Assembly: GCA_937923145.1 (NCBI GenBank)
Contig: CALAJT010000024.1
Location: 67,563 to 131,562 of the forward strand
From: an uncultured Rubritalea sp.
GTDB taxonomy: Bacteria; Verrucomicrobiota; Verrucomicrobiia; Verrucomicrobiales; Akkermansiaceae
Direction: 5' to 3'
DNA length: 64,000 nucleotides
Shown here: piece after piece, positions 57,130 through 64,000 of the stretch
Position numbering within the stretch: position 1 is the first letter of the stretch
Layout: each line of letters starts with the position of its first letter
The notes under the pieces: generated by a model
Told to the model about the DNA's origin: nothing
The model's input: the letters and a program-made list of their open reading frames with translations, nothing else
Database searches by the model: none
Made by a program: the position numbers and the translations under genes

Positions 57130-57162
57130 CGGCTCTAACAGAAATGTTGGAGTCGTTTTTTT
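57130..57162 (+). terminator. terminator of clpB
   Basis: CGGCTCTAACA-GAAA-TGTTGGAGTCG (two G-T pairs) followed by seven T residues, 20 bases after the clpB stop. Confidence 0.85.
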
Positions 57163-57180
57163 ATATTTATTTTAAGACAT

Positions 57181-57214
57181 AAAAAAGCGGCTCCGTCGTT
57201 AGACAGAACCGCTT
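57181..57214 (-). terminator. terminator of the rplA-rplJ-rplL unit
   Basis: AAGCGG(C)TC(C)GTC-GTTA-GAC(A)GA(A)CCGCTT is a stem with two mismatches, followed on the minus strand by TTTTTT, about 30 bases after rplL. It shares its GTC-GTTA-GAC tip with the terminator at 10335. Confidence 0.75.
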
Positions 57215-57244
57215 CGCAAAATATTTGCTTAGTGTAAGGTTGTA

Positions 57245-57616
57245 CTACTTGAGTTCAACTTTAGCACCTGCATCTTCGAGAGCTTTCTTAGCTTCTTCTG
57301 CAGCTTCCTTAGGAAGACCTTCTGCAACAGCAACTGGAGCGCTTTCAACGAGCTTCTTAGCGTCTGCAAGACCGAGGCCTGATGCAACACCGCGAACAGC
57401 TTTAATTACTGCAATCTTATTACCACCTGCTTCAGCAAGGATAACGTCGAATTCAGTCTTCTCTTCAGCAGCTTCTCCGCCACCAGCAGGGCCAGCAACA
57501 GCTACAGCAGCAGCAGCAGATACGCCCCATGCTTCTTCAAGATTTGATACGAGCTCAGCGGCTTCGATGATTGTTAGTTTGCCGAGTTCCTCAGCGATTT
57601 TAGCTAGATCAGCCAT
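57245..57616 (-). CDS. rplL: 50S ribosomal protein L7/L12
   Basis: The 123-residue acidic stalk protein has the dimerisation N-terminus ([34 protein letters not shown]), a flexible Ala/Glu hinge, and the factor-binding C-domain ([40 protein letters not shown]). It recruits elongation factors to the ribosome. It follows rplJ after 154 bases. Confidence 0.97.
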   Translation of the reverse strand: MADLAKIAEELGKLTIIEAAELVSNLEEAWGVSAAAAVAVAGPAGGGEAAEEKTEFDVILAEAGGNKIAVIKAVRGVASGLGLADAKKLVESAPVAVAEGLPKEAAEEAKKALEDAGAKVELK

Positions 57617-57770
57617 AATGTATTATTTTCTATTTGTTTTGTGTTTAGGTTTCGTCGCACCCAGGGCATCTGGGTTATTTCAGAGTTTCAGCCGAATTTC
57701 CGACGAGGAGCCAATGTTGGTTATCAAGCGGCTAGAGTTACCTCAAGCCGCCATCTTATCAGATTTGTTA
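57617..57770 (-). promoter_or_regulatory. structured rplJ-rplL spacer
   Basis: Two stems are visible: GCGGCT-AGAG-TTACCTCA-AGCCGC at 57728-57751 and ACCCAG-GGCAT-CTGGGT at 57659-57675. Such spacers in other bacteria hold an attenuator or RNase III site that sets the 4:1 ratio of L7/L12 to L10. That role here is inferred. Confidence 0.4.
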
Positions 57771-58277
57771 TTACTCTTCTTCGTCTGAAGAAGCATCACT
57801 TGAACTATTGCCGAATTTCTCGTTGATCGCACGGAGGATACTTGTTCCTGGCTCGTTGATGACAGAGAGAAGCTTGGCAAGAAGCTCGTCGCGTGATGGT
57901 AGTGAAGCGAGGACTTCGATCTTAGCTGCGTCGATGACTTCTCCGTCAAGGATACCGATTTTGATCTTTACGTCTTTAGCTTTCTTCGCGAAGTCTTTGA
58001 TAGACTTAGCAGCTGCGGTTACTTCGCCTTCGCCTGTGACGAATGCAGTTTGACCGATGAGTTCTGAGCTGATGTCAGGAAGACCTGCTTCCGAGAGGGC
58101 TGCTCTCATGTAGGTGTTCTTAGCAACGTGTACTTCAGATCCGCCTTCACGGAGTTGGTCACGGAGATCAGAGAACTGAGGCACTGTGACGCCTGTGTAG
58201 TCCATTACTAGGACGAATGGTGAGCCGTTTACTCTAGTGAGTAGCTCGTCGATGATGATTTTCTTATCAGGATTCAT
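57771..58277 (-). CDS. rplJ: 50S ribosomal protein L10
   Basis: The 168-residue protein carries the L10 N-domain (IIDELLTRVNGSPFVLVMDYTGVTVPQFSDLRDQLREGGSEVHVAKNTYMRAAL) and the C-terminal helix that binds L7/L12 dimers. It anchors the stalk and can repress its own synthesis. It lies between rplA and rplL, 29 bases after rplA. Confidence 0.95.
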   Translation of the reverse strand: MNPDKKIIIDELLTRVNGSPFVLVMDYTGVTVPQFSDLRDQLREGGSEVHVAKNTYMRAALSEAGLPDISSELIGQTAFVTGEGEVTAAAKSIKDFAKKAKDVKIKIGILDGEVIDAAKIEVLASLPSRDELLAKLLSVINEPGTSILRAINEKFGNSSSDASSDEEE

Positions 58278-58306
58278 TGTAGTGTTCCTTTCTTAAAATG
58301 TTTATA

Positions 58307-59002
58307 TTAGATAGCGAAGAGTGATGCCTCAAGCTTGATGCCTGGGTTCATGCACGATGCGATAGTAACTGCTTCTATGTAGTTACCTTTAGCTGATGCT
58401 GGCTTAGCTTTTACGACTGACTCAAGAAGAGCCTTTGCGTTTTCGATGATTTTTGCTTCGTCGAATGATGCTTTACCGATACCTGCTGCGATTACGCCGT
58501 TCTTATCAACCTTGTAGTTGATGCTACCAGCTTTTACCTTGTCGATAGCTGCTGCTACGTCGTCAGTAACTGTGCCAGTCTTAGGGTTAGGCATGAGACC
58601 ACGTGGTCCTAGAACACGAGCGATCTTACGAACGTCAGACATAGCGTCTGGTGTAGCAATAGCTACGTCAAAGTCAGTGTAACCGTCTTGAACCTTTTTG
58701 ATGAGTTCTGCGAGACCTACTTCGTTAGCGCCTGCTGCTTCTGCTGCCTTAGCTGCATCACCACCTGCGAATACGATTACCTTTACGTCTTTACCAGTTC
58801 CGTGTGGAAGTGACACTGAGCCACGAACCATCTGGTCTGATTTACGAGGGTCGATACCCATGCTGAATGAAAGAGTGACTGTTGGGTCAAACTTTGGAGC
58901 TGGGAACTTCTTGAGAGTCCCGACAGCTTCGTCGATGCCGTATGTCTTAGTGCGGTCCACTAATTCTGCGGCTTTGTTGTAACGTTTACTACGTTTTGCC
59001 AT
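58307..59002 (-). CDS. rplA: 50S ribosomal protein L1
   Basis: The 231-residue protein has the L1 pattern KRYNKAAELVDRTKTYGIDEAVGTLKKFPAPKFDPTVTLSFSMGIDPRKSDQMVRGSVSLPHGTGKDVKV and ARVLGPRGLMPNPKTGTV. L1 binds 23S rRNA at the E-site arm and regulates its operon. rplK, usually directly upstream, is absent here: the next gene is divergent. Confidence 0.96.
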   Translation of the reverse strand: MAKRSKRYNKAAELVDRTKTYGIDEAVGTLKKFPAPKFDPTVTLSFSMGIDPRKSDQMVRGSVSLPHGTGKDVKVIVFAGGDAAKAAEAAGANEVGLAELIKKVQDGYTDFDVAIATPDAMSDVRKIARVLGPRGLMPNPKTGTVTDDVAAAIDKVKAGSINYKVDKNGVIAAGIGKASFDEAKIIENAKALLESVVKAKPASAKGNYIEAVTIASCMNPGIKLEASLFAI

Positions 59003-59145
59003 AATGTTGTTGTTTGTTTTTGTAGCAGTAAAGCGAGCTGATAATTCCGCAACTCTCCTGCAATATTAGTTAATAAATCCACCATTTCTAGCGGAGTGGA
59101 GTGCGGTGATATGGGTGAAATGACTCTAGGTCAAGGATTTTCGGG

Positions 59146-59604
59146 ATGTTTATGGGTAATATTGTTTTTGTAGGCGGTAAAAAAATTAAGTTTGAGCGCT
59201 TTAAAAATTTAGAAGCCTTAAATGCTAAAGCTGCTCGCAAATTTAACCCTATCGGAAATGCTGAACTTACAGCTACTCTAGAGCTTTTAGTGCGCATAGA
59301 AGACAGGACTCTCATCGATAGTTATTATAGTAAGGCAAGGGTCAAATTCGATGAAAACTCGGTGCAAGAAATAGATTTAAGAGGCTTGGTAGAAGGCTTG
59401 GATTGCTCAGAAACGGGTATCTCTACGCAAGAATATGGTAACCAATGGAGCAAAAATGCTGTGACCGCTATTCTTGAGATGCCCAGTGTGGTGACATCTA
59501 GGGAGGTGAATTATTTAATTAATCTCAATCATGAGGATTTTGGAAAAATAAATTTAGGTGAGATGATTTCCTTTCCGATAGATTGCAAATTAGTAGGGAA
59601 TTAA
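59146..59604 (+). CDS. RES-domain-like protein, N-terminally short
   Basis: The 152-residue protein follows the second half of the RES (NAD+ phosphorylase) fold: AARKFNPIGNAELTATLELLVRIE, then LDCSETGISTQEYGNQWSKNAVTAILEMPSVVTSREVNYLINLNHEDFGKINLGEMISFPID. The Glu and the PS Ser of the active site are in place. The conserved N-terminal Arg and Tyr block (GGRWN...YtS) is missing or replaced, so catalysis is doubtful. No Xre-type antitoxin gene is adjacent. It looks like a truncated or diverged RES toxin. The frame has an upstream stop at 59116, so the short N-terminus is real in this sequence. Confidence 0.55.
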   Translation: MFMGNIVFVGGKKIKFERFKNLEALNAKAARKFNPIGNAELTATLELLVRIEDRTLIDSYYSKARVKFDENSVQEIDLRGLVEGLDCSETGISTQEYGNQWSKNAVTAILEMPSVVTSREVNYLINLNHEDFGKINLGEMISFPIDCKLVGN

Positions 59605-59651
59605 AAGAGAGTTAATAGGGAATTAGTTCTAGTCGGACTAAATTTAATCAC

Positions 59652-59690
59652 AAAAAAAAGGGACGCGGTATATACCACGTCCCTTTTATA
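59652..59690. terminator. bidirectional terminator between RES-like gene and the COX24-type gene
   Basis: AAAAGGGACG(C)GGTATATACC(A)CGTCCCTTTT is a hairpin with an A run on one side and a T run on the other, so it can serve 59146-59604 on plus and the minus-strand gene at 59712. Confidence 0.88.
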
Positions 59691-59711
59691 TATTGTTTTC
59701 GCAAAGTCAGA

Positions 59712-59816
59712 TTATGACTTATAACGAAGGCGTTTCTTGTGACGATTCGCCTTCATGCGCTTTTTGCGTTTGTGCTTATTGATTTTGCTCTTACGCTTTT
59801 TCTTTAAGTTTGCCAT
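59712..59816 (-). CDS. very small basic ribosomal protein of the AURKAIP1/COX24 (mS38/bS22-like) type
   Basis: This 34-residue gene is below the ORF-track cut-off. My translation is MANLKKKRKSKINKHKRKKRMKANRHKKRLRYKS, that is, almost only Lys, Arg, His and Asn. The KxKINKHKRKKRxKxNRHKK core is the COX24 pattern, found in a mitochondrial small-subunit protein and in small proteins annotated in Bacteroidetes/Verrucomicrobia-type bacteria. It is framed by a terminator downstream and hisG upstream (50 bases). Confidence 0.85.
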   Translation of the reverse strand: MANLKKKRKSKINKHKRKKRMKANRHKKRLRYKS

Positions 59817-59865
59817 GATGGTTTAGTTGTTTGCGGTTAGATTATATTGGTTTTTGGAAGTTGTT

Positions 59866-60741
59866 CTAGTGAACGAGTTTGTTAAGCGGATACTCGATGA
59901 TTCCTTCGGCGCCAAGTTCCTTTAGTGTAGGAATGATTTGACGGGCTACAGATTCTTCAATCACTGTCTCAACTGCTACCCATCCTTCTTCAGCAAGCTG
60001 AGAAATAGTAGGTCTGCGGAGGGATGGTAGTGCTTCTAGCACTTTTGACAAGTTTATTTCTGGTAAGTTCATTTTTAGACCTACTTTATCACGTGCTTCG
60101 AGTGCTGCCTTGAGCATCAGAACCATGCGATCCATCTTGTCTTTTTTCCACTCATCCTTGTAAGCTTCCTTACCAGAGTAGAAGTGTGGGAACGATGTGA
60201 GGAGCGTGTCGACGATGCGTAGATTGTTCGCGCGTATTGAACTGCCAGTTTCAGTTACGTCTACTATAGCGTCTACAAGGTCAGGGACCTTTACTTCAGT
60301 TGCTCCCCATGAAAATTCGATTTCAGCTTTGACGCCTTTTTCTTCAAGATAGCGTTCAGTGATTCCTACTCCTTCAGTGGCGATGCGCTTACCTTCGAGG
60401 TCGTGAACAGTTTTGATAGGTGAGTTTTCAGGGACTACGAGTACCCATTTGGTAGGGCGGACGGTGGCGCGTGAGTATTGCAGCTCAGCTAAATCTTCTA
60501 GGCTCGCACGGTTTTCGTAAGCCCAGTCGAGACCTGTAATGCCGCAGTCGATGAATCCGTTGTCAATGTAGCGCGCGATTTCTTGCGCACGAATTAGGTA
60601 GATATCGAGTTCATTATCATCAGATGATGGTCTGAGTCCACGGTCAGACGTGTAGACATTATAGCCTGCTTTTTCGAGTAACTTAATCGTTGGCTCTTGT
60701 AGTGAGCCCTTTGGTAGAGCGATTTTGAGTGATTTTGACAT
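59866..60741 (-). CDS. hisG: ATP phosphoribosyltransferase, long form
   Basis: HisG begins histidine synthesis by joining ATP and PRPP. The ORF is open from 60795, but the ATG at 60741 (MSKSLKIALPKGSLQEPTIKLLEKAGYNV) gives the usual N-terminus and 291 residues. Motifs are IDCGITGLDWAYE, RIATEGVGITERYL and DVTETGSSIRANNLRIVD. The length indicates the long form with a regulatory C-domain (feedback by histidine), which works without HisZ. The other his genes are not nearby. Confidence 0.95.
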   Translation of the reverse strand: MSKSLKIALPKGSLQEPTIKLLEKAGYNVYTSDRGLRPSSDDNELDIYLIRAQEIARYIDNGFIDCGITGLDWAYENRASLEDLAELQYSRATVRPTKWVLVVPENSPIKTVHDLEGKRIATEGVGITERYLEEKGVKAEIEFSWGATEVKVPDLVDAIVDVTETGSSIRANNLRIVDTLLTSFPHFYSGKEAYKDEWKKDKMDRMVLMLKAALEARDKVGLKMNLPEINLSKVLEALPSLRRPTISQLAEEGWVAVETVIEESVARQIIPTLKELGAEGIIEYPLNKLVH

Positions 60742-60854
60742 AATGAATATGTGGCGGAGGGACGGGCTTATGAGGGTGCAGCCTCGTAATATCAAGGCAT
60801 TTTTTAAGTTTTTCTAGGTTAGAGTTTAGACTAGTGGTGATACTAGTCGCTTGA

Positions 60855-61676
60855 CTAGCCGTGAGTTGCGTCGATGAGTGGTTTTACAAAGGCTGCTATT
60901 CTATGCGAAAGATCAGCTTCTAGTGCATTTTCAGCGATTTGATTCACAATGGCTGAACCTACGATGACTCCGTCTGATACGCTAGCAACCATGGCTGCTT
61001 GATCAGGAGTCGTAATGCCGAAGCCTACGCAGACTGGGACATCTGTGTGTTTCTTAATTTTAGCAACTGTATCTCCGATGGATTGCGAAGGTGCTGCCTG
61101 TGCTCCAGTAATTCCAGATCTAGAAAGAGCGTAGATAAAGCCTTCAGCCTGCTTAGCTAGTGACTCGATGCGGTCATCTGGTGAGGTAGGTGCTATAAGA
61201 GTGATGTTTTTCAAATCATACTTAGTAGAGAACTCTGCATTCTGCGCTGCCTCATCTGGTGGTAGATCTAGTAGGAGAACCCCATCAGCACCTGCGCCCT
61301 CGGCATCGACTACAAATTTTTCAAATCCATAAGCATAGAGAGGGTTGAGGTAAGTGAAAAGAACGATGGGTGTCTCGTGTGTTTTTCTAAATTCGCGGAT
61401 GAGGTCCAGAACTTTAGGCAGTGTAGCGCCTGCTTTTAGGGCTCTTTCCGCAGCTAATTGATTCACTGCACCATCTGCTAGAGGATCGGAAAAGGGGACT
61501 CCTAGTTCGATCACATCTGCTCCCACATCTGCAATACCACGGATAATCCCCAGGCATTTATCGATAGTAGGATCTCCAGCAGTCACGTAGGCGACAAAGG
61601 CTGGAGTTTTAGTTTCAGCAAGCTTGCTAAAGGTAGATTGTATTCTGCACTGGTTAGTGGCTGAGTTCATGCGCAT
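60855..61676 (-). CDS. trpA: tryptophan synthase alpha subunit
   Basis: TrpA cleaves indole-3-glycerol phosphate to indole and passes it to TrpB. Motifs are AFVAYVTAGDP, VIELGVPFSDPLADG with the catalytic Glu and Asp, and VCVGFGITTPDQAAMVASVSDGVIVGSAIV. The ATG at 61670 is an equally good start (MNSATNQCRIQS). trpB is not adjacent, so trp genes seem dispersed. Confidence 0.96.
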   Translation of the reverse strand: MRMNSATNQCRIQSTFSKLAETKTPAFVAYVTAGDPTIDKCLGIIRGIADVGADVIELGVPFSDPLADGAVNQLAAERALKAGATLPKVLDLIREFRKTHETPIVLFTYLNPLYAYGFEKFVVDAEGAGADGVLLLDLPPDEAAQNAEFSTKYDLKNITLIAPTSPDDRIESLAKQAEGFIYALSRSGITGAQAAPSQSIGDTVAKIKKHTDVPVCVGFGITTPDQAAMVASVSDGVIVGSAIVNQIAENALEADLSHRIAAFVKPLIDATHG

Positions 61677-61788
61677 GGCTTAGCTTAATTTAGGTTACGA
61701 GGAAACTCTAATATCTGCTAATTTTAGATTTACAGCGATTTGCGATTTTCCCTATTGTATCTGGCAAAGATTAAGCGATAGTTCCGCT

Positions 61789-63555
61789 ATGAAATTTTTG
61801 ATGAATCTCGTAGTCAGTATCTCTATTCTGGGAGCCTGTTCTTTGACTGTGACAGCTAAGAAGTTCAACTATCGCAAAGTCATCGCTCCACCTATTAAGG
61901 CGATGGGCAAGCCTGAACTCTGGAAGGGTGTAGGCGAACTGAAGATCCTAGTCTCATCTGAAAACCGCGCTGCAGAAGATCACGTGAAGCAGGGATTTGC
62001 GCTGCTTCATGCTCAGTGGGACATCGAGGCGTATCGCCATTTTGCAGCAGCGCTAGAGAATGATGATCAGTGTCTCCTAGCTTACTGTGGGGTAGTTCTC
62101 AGTATGCTAAATCCTGAGCACGAGTGGAAAGGCTACCGAAATGTAGCTCTAAACCGTATGCTCACTCTCTGTGAAGATCAGCAGATGTTTGGAAAGGAAG
62201 GAGAAGAAGGAGCTGGAATGATCTATACTTATCCTAAGAATGAGCGAGGATTTGCCATTGCCATTATTGAGCTCATGACAGAAGGCTACAGTAAGGGGAC
62301 GGACTCCATGGTGCGGCTAGCTGACATGTATCCGAACGACATTCAGTTCGCGCTCATGGCACCATTTCTCAATCGAGGCAGTTACGATATCTTTGGACAG
62401 CCTAATTTAGCTCAAGAAGTGGCGGTGAAGAAAGTAAAAGCAATTATGGATAAAAATCCAGAGAACCCACTCACCATTAATTTCTACATCATGATGCTCA
62501 TAGAAGCGCCCTACAATGCAGTCGACCAGAAAACAGAAGTCCTGCCCTATGCTAGAAAACTGGTAGAAGTTAGTGGGGGAAATTTACCTTCCTGGCACAT
62601 GATGCATGGATACGCTGCTTGGAGATCTGGCGAGATAGAAGAAGCTAAGTCTGCCTATGAAAAAGCGATTAGACTTTATGAAACGTGGAAGAAAAAAACC
62701 AAGGCAAACATGTCAGAATGCGATGGGCTCATGAGGGCGTATTCCTTCCTAGCCGTAATTTATCATGAGCTGAATGACGACGCGGGAGTAAATAAAATGC
62801 TCACTAAAATGGCTACCGCCAGACACACTCGTAAAAGCTCCGGAGTCTACGCTATGTATGAATGGAATCAACAGCTGCTGAAATCAAAAATGCTATTTGC
62901 AAAGGCTGCAACAGGTAAAAAATCAGCATTAAATCAAGCGATTAAAGCACTACCAAAAATCGAATCAACTAACGCGAAGCTAGGCAACCTAAATAAAGTG
63001 ATAAAGGGCTACCAAGCTTATGGTCTTGCTCTAAAGAATTTTGAAAATGGTAAGCTAAATGAATCTCTACAAATGGCTTCACTGCTTGGAAAAATAATTT
63101 ATGAAGTTAAAGGGATGGCGAAGGATGCTAGCAAGAAAGCCTATTATCCACATTATCTTATGTCGCTTAAAACACTCTCAGTTTATCATAATGAACTAGC
63201 AGCGATGCGCGAAGAGAAGTCTGGTGTAGGAGTAGTTAACTGGTATAATGAAGCTACTGATATGCAGCTAGGTCCATCAAGACTCTTCCCGCCGAACGTC
63301 CTCTACCCGATAGAATACAGGCTAGGTAAATACCATGAATCAAGGAAAGAGCTAAAAAAAGCCTTAAAAGCCTATGCTCAAGGGCACAAGAGAATGGCAA
63401 GCCACCAAGCTACTAAGATAGCTTTAAAGCGAGTCAATACAAAGGTCCTAGAAATGCTTGAAGAACAGAAAAAGCAAGCTGTAGAAATGAAATCCAAAGC
63501 AGAGGCTGATTTCAAAGCTCAGGCAGAGAATGCTGAGAAAACAGAGCAACCATAG
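61789..63555 (+). CDS. TPR-containing exported protein (possible lipoprotein)
   Basis: The 588-residue product has a signal peptide with a lipobox-like LGAC (MKFLMNLVVSISILGAC), so it may be a lipoprotein. The body shows loosely conserved TPR-type helical pairs: WDIEAYRHFAAALENDDQCLLAYCGV, GEIEEAKSAYEKAIRLYETW and KALKAYAQGHKRM. The end is a charged coiled tail. TPR proteins act as docking scaffolds; the partner is unknown. It is followed by a small metal-site lipoprotein after 9 bases. Confidence 0.75.
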   Translation: MKFLMNLVVSISILGACSLTVTAKKFNYRKVIAPPIKAMGKPELWKGVGELKILVSSENRAAEDHVKQGFALLHAQWDIEAYRHFAAALENDDQCLLAYCGVVLSMLNPEHEWKGYRNVALNRMLTLCEDQQMFGKEGEEGAGMIYTYPKNERGFAIAIIELMTEGYSKGTDSMVRLADMYPNDIQFALMAPFLNRGSYDIFGQPNLAQEVAVKKVKAIMDKNPENPLTINFYIMMLIEAPYNAVDQKTEVLPYARKLVEVSGGNLPSWHMMHGYAAWRSGEIEEAKSAYEKAIRLYETWKKKTKANMSECDGLMRAYSFLAVIYHELNDDAGVNKMLTKMATARHTRKSSGVYAMYEWNQQLLKSKMLFAKAATGKKSALNQAIKALPKIESTNAKLGNLNKVIKGYQAYGLALKNFENGKLNESLQMASLLGKIIYEVKGMAKDASKKAYYPHYLMSLKTLSVYHNELAAMREEKSGVGVVNWYNEATDMQLGPSRLFPPNVLYPIEYRLGKYHESRKELKKALKAYAQGHKRMASHQATKIALKRVNTKVLEMLEEQKKQAVEMKSKAEADFKAQAENAEKTEQP

Positions 63556-63564
63556 AACTAAAAA

Positions 63565-63855
63565 ATGATGAAAACATACTCACTATTATCCCTGCTAATG
63601 ATCATTTCATGGGCTTGCGTATCCTGTGGAACGCAATTTCCTGAAACCCTAAAAGGTGACATTAGCTTAGACGGAGTAAAGCCGTATCCTCTAGATACCT
63701 GCCTAGTTATCGATAGAAAGTTAGACAGCACACCTAAGACATACACTAGAGTTCACCAAGGACAGGAAGTGAAGTTCTGCTGTAAGAATTGCGTCATCGC
63801 ATTCGAGGCAAATCCTGAACCATGGATGAAGAAGTTAAAAAACTCGGGAAGGTAG
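63565..63855 (+). CDS. small lipoprotein with a YHS/TRASH-like metal site
   Basis: The 96-residue protein starts with a lipoprotein signal (MMKTYSLLSLLMIISWACVSC). The C-terminal part has GQEVKFCCKNCVIAFEANPEPWMKKL, which resembles the YHS/TRASH pattern FCC-x-x-C-x-x-x-F...P-x-x-[WY]. It may bind copper or another thiophilic metal in the periplasm. It is 9 bases after the TPR gene and probably in the same operon. Confidence 0.75.
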   Translation: MMKTYSLLSLLMIISWACVSCGTQFPETLKGDISLDGVKPYPLDTCLVIDRKLDSTPKTYTRVHQGQEVKFCCKNCVIAFEANPEPWMKKLKNSGR

Positions 63856-63952
63856 TTGTACATTTTTACATTAAAGGGCACTTCTGGAAACCCTTGGTTA
63901 GATTTTCATTTTTAGGTATTTAATTTTTCTTCGTAGAAAGTAGCTTCAAGGT

Positions 63953-64000
63953 ATGAACTACCGTAAGCCATCCAAGAACCACGATCTTTTTAGTGCTTTA
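63953..64000 (+). CDS. start of an unidentified gene (partial)
   Basis: ATG at 63953 opens a frame (MNYRKPSKNHDLFSAL) that leaves the window after 16 codons. It is too short to identify. Confidence 0.35.
   Translation, partial: MNYRKPSKNHDLFSAL

Noticed and set aside
57225-57788. 187-residue Ser/Ala-rich plus ORF
   Set aside because: It is antisense to rplL and the rplJ-rplL spacer; its composition mirrors the alanine-rich L7/L12 sequence.

Overview
The window looks like a chromosomal segment of a member of the Verrucomicrobiota, probably a marine Verrucomicrobiales relative. This is inferred from the gene families, not proved: a Tat-exported GH109-type oxidoreductase/glycosidase close to the Akkermansia type, a lysine-rich histone-H1-like protein with a DUF2934-like tail, an ECF sigma factor next to a YfbK-type VWA protein, and membrane-anchored squalene-cyclase-repeat proteins. 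Base composition is moderately AT-rich. Most of the window is ordinary housekeeping sequence with short operons on both strands.

Layout. 1-5742: an envelope and stress group on the minus strand (DsbD-like N-terminus cut by the window edge, DUF1460 protein, MATE exporter, GH109-type protein), with beta-carbonic anhydrase and a gamma-glutamylcyclotransferase-like gene on plus. 5855-12000: hrpA, acylphosphatase, an H1-like protein and an outer-membrane beta-barrel. 12119-14873: ECF sigma plus membrane-anchored VWA protein. 15312-19644: serS, monomeric isocitrate dehydrogenase and a DnaQ-like exonuclease. 19672-20375: a Y1 (REP-associated type) transposase flanked by two inverted copies of a ~100-bp palindromic element. 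20467-23016: a rhodanese-like gene broken by a G8 tract, rplT, rpmI, a cyclophilin and tRNA-Leu.

23137-32818 is the accessory part of the window. It holds a helicase-nuclease restriction subunit and a beta-class DNA methyltransferase. These are followed by a compact four-gene set: a small protein with faint MqsR-like features, a zinc-ribbon/HTH protein built like MqsA, a SecB-like chaperone, and an SF1 helicase whose N-terminus resembles a RelE/ParE toxin. The order toxin-antitoxin-SecB-like is that of toxin-antitoxin-chaperone (TAC) modules. The embedding in a restriction-modification locus and the RelE-helicase fusion make this the most interesting system here.

33052-41552 is a minus-strand stretch: class I fumarase, a Phd/PIN toxin-antitoxin pair with a third coupled gene, and a ribH-nusB-AMP ligase-MidA-L,D-transpeptidase operon. 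41668-44691 holds two tandem squalene-repeat paralogues, one with an in-frame nonsense codon. 44959-54396 has rplI, mutM, a large exported protein coupled to a ROK kinase, a DUF368 (PopT-type) lipid carrier transporter, miaA, tatD and several exported proteins of unknown role. 54537-64000 has clpB, rplA-rplJ-rplL, a RES-like fragment, a tiny COX24-type ribosomal protein missing from the ORF track, hisG, trpA, a TPR protein and a small YHS-like metal-site lipoprotein.

Recurring signals across genes are a short acidic motif (LDFGDGDDF) shared by three otherwise unrelated or duplicated membrane proteins, lysine-rich tails on several proteins of the accessory locus and on the H1-like protein, and a REP-like 15-mer that reappears just after the accessory locus.
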